This document shows positions 61,901 through 64,000 of a stretch of 64,000 bases of DNA, one piece after another. Position numbers and translations under genes: made by a program. This DNA is from Neoluteolibacter marinus (GTDB taxonomy: Bacteria; Verrucomicrobiota; Verrucomicrobiia; Verrucomicrobiales; Akkermansiaceae), in NCBI RefSeq assembly GCF_014904755.1, contig NZ_JACZFQ010000095.1:62001-126000 (forward strand), read 5' to 3'. The notes beneath the pieces are model-generated. The model was not told where the DNA came from. It was given only the letters and a program-made list of their open reading frames with translations, and did no database searches. How positions within the stretch are numbered: position 1 is the first letter of the stretch; every line of letters begins with the position of its first letter.

Positions 61901-61958
61901 CTTCCTTGAAGGGCTGCCAGCCGGTTTGGGACCGCAACCAGTTTTCCGAAATCTCCAT
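58911..61958 (-). CDS. SNF2-family ATPase with N-terminal SWIM zinc finger
   Basis: 1015 residues. SWIM-type zinc finger near residue 75 ([19 protein letters not shown]). SNF2 motor in the C-terminal half: Walker A in [17 protein letters not shown], motif II [13 protein letters not shown], motif III [18 protein letters not shown], then [59 protein letters not shown] (motifs V-VI). A DNA/RNA-polymerase-associated translocase of the HepA/RapA-like bacterial SNF2 type. Motif II is DEAS instead of the usual DEAH/DEAQ. Probably acts in transcription recycling or chromatin-like DNA remodelling. It is followed by a GNAT gene upstream in transcription order. Confidence 0.92.
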   Translation of the reverse strand: [1015 protein letters not shown]

Positions 61959-61971
61959 GAACCGCGGGCAC

Positions 61972-62526
61972 TCAACGCCCGGGCGGGCGGGCGGGCGAGT
62001 CGAATCCGCCTTCGGTCCGGAGATTCATCACATGGCGGATTCTGCCCCGGGAGGCGCGACCTCTCTTTCCGCCGTCCCGCTGGAATCCAAGGACCGTCAG
62101 GAGGCTCTGCGCCCGATGATCCTGCGGGTAGAGCCACCGGATGATTTGATCGCAATCCGAGCGACGCGCCCATCTCACGGCTTCTGAAAGCAATTTCTCC
62201 GCGGTGTCGCGATCGTTCTCCGCGGGATCCACCAGGAATGAAATGAGGGACGCGACCCGTCGCCCGGTCGACGGCAGCTCAGCCGTTCCGAGCGCGGCAC
62301 ATCCGATGACCTGCCGGCCCGAGACCGCCAAGAGCACGTTGGTTGCCGGATCGCGGAGCCGCTGGCCCCAAGCTTCGGCCCGCTTGGCCTGCACCGTATC
62401 GCTTGGAGAACCAGCCCAGAGAATATCTTCAGACACCCGGGTCCACGACCTGCCGCACAATCCGGCAATTCCCGCGGTGTCGTGTTCGCACCCTTGGCGG
62501 ATCAGCCGCTGGTCGAGGACTGGCAT
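61972..62526 (-). CDS. GNAT-family N-acetyltransferase
   Basis: 184 residues. The N-terminal half contains HDTAGIAGLCGRSWTRV, and the acetyl-CoA region ASLISFLVDPAENDRDTAEKLLSEAVRWAR has the GNAT motif A shape with a degenerate Q/RxxGxG/A, and LYPQDHRAQSLLTVLGFQRDGGK is motif B. ATG 62526 chosen (MPVLDQRLIRQG). Its gene is 13 bp before the SNF2 gene on the same strand. Substrate unknown. Confidence 0.78.
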   Translation of the reverse strand: MPVLDQRLIRQGCEHDTAGIAGLCGRSWTRVSEDILWAGSPSDTVQAKRAEAWGQRLRDPATNVLLAVSGRQVIGCAALGTAELPSTGRRVASLISFLVDPAENDRDTAEKLLSEAVRWARRSDCDQIIRWLYPQDHRAQSLLTVLGFQRDGGKRGRASRGRIRHVMNLRTEGGFDSPARPPGR

Positions 62527-62567
62527 CTGGCACCTTGTCCCCGGTTTCATCCCGCGCAATGGCCGGG

Positions 62568-63497
62568 TTAGCGTTTTTGTTCAAACAGCCACTCGTGGAC
62601 TTCCGGGTCGTTGTAGACACGACCCGCGATCCCGTGGTCGCCATCGGGAAACTCGGTGTACTTCACATTGCCACGGGCCTTTTCCAGCGCCTCAACCATC
62701 CGTTGGCTCTGTTCCGGTTTAACCGTGGGATCCTTGGCACCGTGAAATACCCAAACTGGCACTTTCTTGAATTCCTCCGCCGTATTCGGATTCCCTCCTC
62801 CGGATACCGGAATGCCGGCAGCGAATAACTTCGGTTCTTTTCCCAGTAAATAAAACGTCCCGTATCCCCCCATCGAATATCCGGTGAGATAAATCCGATT
62901 TTTATCAATCGACAGCTTCTTCACCAGATCGCCGACGATATCAATCACAGCATCCGCATTGTTGCCGTCCCATGAGCCTTCCTCGGTGCATTGCGGGGCG
63001 ATAACGATACAAGGGTGCTTCCGATATTGTGCCTCGTCGGTAAATGTCCTTGCCTCACCGGGTTGTTCCGGGGTCATGACATCGCCGCCGCGCCCATGAA
63101 GATAAATGACCAGCGGATAACCTTCCTCGTCGGCGCCCCGCAGTTTCCGTGCGCCGAATATCCGATATTGGAGGCCATGTCCCTCGGTGCGTTCCCATTC
63201 GCCGGTGAGGAGTTTTGCAAAGGGACTCGACTTGTCGGCTTTTGCCGCTTCTTCCGCGGCAGTCGCAAGGGTCGCTTCGACCCACTTCCGGTCATCCTCC
63301 GAAAGCGAGGCCAAGGGGATCGTGAACAATTTGCGATTGTCGACCCGACGGATTGTCACCTTGTCATCCCGGGAGCCCACATATTCCGCGTCGATGGCCT
63401 TGCTGCCATCCGCTGTTTTCCAGGTCCTCACCTCCCCGGCCCGCCCCGGAAGCAGTCCCGTGGAAACCAGCAGTGTCGCGAGCAGGCATGCCTTCAT
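62568..63497 (-). CDS. Exported alpha/beta-hydrolase (esterase/PHB-depolymerase-like) with N-terminal SHD1-like domain
   Basis: 309 residues, signal peptide MKACLLATLLVSTGLLPGRAG. Residues about 23-80 are SHD1-like (RTWKTADGSKAIDAEYVG; LASLSEDDRKWVEATL). The hydrolase begins GYPLVIYLHGRGGD; the nucleophile is in LTGYSMGGYGTFYLL, the Asp in FHGAKDPTVKPEQ and the His in PDGDHGIAG. Probable periplasmic or surface carboxylesterase acting on polysaccharide esters; exact substrate unknown. 41 bp upstream of the GNAT gene, same strand. Confidence 0.87.
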   Translation of the reverse strand: MKACLLATLLVSTGLLPGRAGEVRTWKTADGSKAIDAEYVGSRDDKVTIRRVDNRKLFTIPLASLSEDDRKWVEATLATAAEEAAKADKSSPFAKLLTGEWERTEGHGLQYRIFGARKLRGADEEGYPLVIYLHGRGGDVMTPEQPGEARTFTDEAQYRKHPCIVIAPQCTEEGSWDGNNADAVIDIVGDLVKKLSIDKNRIYLTGYSMGGYGTFYLLGKEPKLFAAGIPVSGGGNPNTAEEFKKVPVWVFHGAKDPTVKPEQSQRMVEALEKARGNVKYTEFPDGDHGIAGRVYNDPEVHEWLFEQKR

Positions 63498-63553
63498 GAT
63501 CGGCGGATCGTCTCATGCCGATTTCCGCAGGCAACCCGTCAGCGTGACAAGAT

Positions 63554-64000
63554 TCACTGCCTCCTGGCCTCCTCGAGCTCGCGGACAATCTCCGCGCGGC
63601 GTTGCCGGTAGGTGGATTCCGCGCCTTCGAAATCGGTGGCCTTCACGGTTCCGCGAACCATGTTGACCATGATGAACGCGCCGATCACGACGCCGAACAG
63701 GACGAAGGGTCCGGGTGCTCCCGATGAAGCCGCAAGGCCGATCCAAATGACGATGAAGACCAATCCGATGATGCCGCCTGCCACGCTGCCCGTGCGGGTG
63801 GGCACGGAACGGCTGCCATTCCGACCGGTCATCATGAAGTTCTCCCGTGATCCCGACCATTCGCGGTCGAGGCGCTCGAGATCATTCTGAAGCGCGATCA
63901 CCTTCAGATTTGCGGCCATCTGGTCGGTGGTCTTTTCCAGCTTCTCCATCAACCGGGTGTGGGTGACGGAGGGATCGTGGACGACCTCCAGGCGGGCGTG
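63554..64000 (-). CDS. Two-transmembrane-segment protein, 5' end cut by window edge
   Basis: The frame is open to the right edge. Visible: a charged helical N-terminal part (KTTDQMAANLKVIALQNDLERLDREW), then two hydrophobic segments (GGIIGLVFIVIWIGLAAS and PFVLFGVVIGAFIMVNMV) and a basic helical tail (RQRRAEIVRELEEARRQ). Upstream ATG (63949) could be the start, but coding-like sequence (LEVVHDPSVTHTR) continues to the border, so it is annotated as partial. Function unknown. Confidence 0.6.
   Translation of the reverse strand, partial: HARLEVVHDPSVTHTRLMEKLEKTTDQMAANLKVIALQNDLERLDREWSGSRENFMMTGRNGSRSVPTRTGSVAGGIIGLVFIVIWIGLAASSGAPGPFVLFGVVIGAFIMVNMVRGTVKATDFEGAESTYRQRRAEIVRELEEARRQ

Noticed and set aside
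1-64000. tRNA, rRNA, riboswitch or CRISPR array
   Set aside because: Intergenic gaps were read and none shows a cloverleaf, conserved rRNA segment, riboswitch core or regular repeat array that I could support.

Overview
The window is a GC-rich bacterial chromosome segment. It most likely comes from a member of the Verrucomicrobiota related to Luteolibacter, Haloferula or Verrucomicrobium. The clues are a PEP-CTERM protein, three tandem prepilin-like proteins of the Verru_Chthon-cassette type, SHD1-like domains on secreted proteins, secretin-type STN motifs inside a giant secreted protein, a formylglycine sulfatase plus a formylglycine-generating-enzyme-like protein, and WaaA (Gram-negative, LPS-making). 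This placement is inferred from gene families; no rRNA or tRNA gene was recognised.

Layout. 1-4.6 kb: partial FGE-like protein, OsmC protein, a glycosyltransferase/metallophosphoesterase fusion and pyrC. 4.65-11.6 kb: one giant secreted protein of 2306 residues. 11.7-15.8 kb: rsfS and cinA converge on thyA-folA and a DUF3127-like protein with an SSB-like acidic tail; a PEP-CTERM protein follows. 15.9-21.1 kb: a tight minus-strand biosynthetic run read as trpA-dapF-dapA-dapB-folK-panB and a GGQ release-factor-like gene (tryptophan, lysine/peptidoglycan, folate and pantothenate). 21.1-26 kb: an SHD1 secreted protein and nuoBC, separated by a perfect CRP/FNR-type palindrome, then a rhomboid protease and a Tyr/Gln-rich lipoprotein whose terminator lies inside the rhomboid gene. 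26-29.5 kb: galE and three prepilins. 29.5-36 kb: aroB with an exonuclease, a polytopic membrane protein, an adenylate-kinase-like gene with fmt, then pyrH-frr. 36-55.3 kb: envelope functions, namely a redoxin-like protein, a GT28-type glycosyltransferase with a HAD phosphatase, two alkaline-phosphatase-superfamily proteins, an AsmA-like protein, rsmD-waaA, an RG-rich protein, a low-molecular-weight phosphatase, a repeat protein and a secreted matrixin-like protease. 55.5-64 kb: a small conserved-looking protein, a mobile element, a SWIM/SNF2 ATPase, a GNAT acetyltransferase, an SHD1-esterase and a membrane protein cut by the window edge.

The least ordinary part is 56037-58309. It has perfect 17-bp terminal inverted repeats, an 8-bp target duplication on both sides and an IS1-type DDE transposase. 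It also carries several short passenger ORFs, including a 50-residue zinc-ribbon lipoprotein-like protein and a WYL-like protein, and contains internal copies of the terminal repeat that suggest modular assembly. Elsewhere the window is mostly core metabolism and cell-envelope genes, with strong intrinsic terminators at several convergent junctions and long spurious antisense ORFs caused by high GC.
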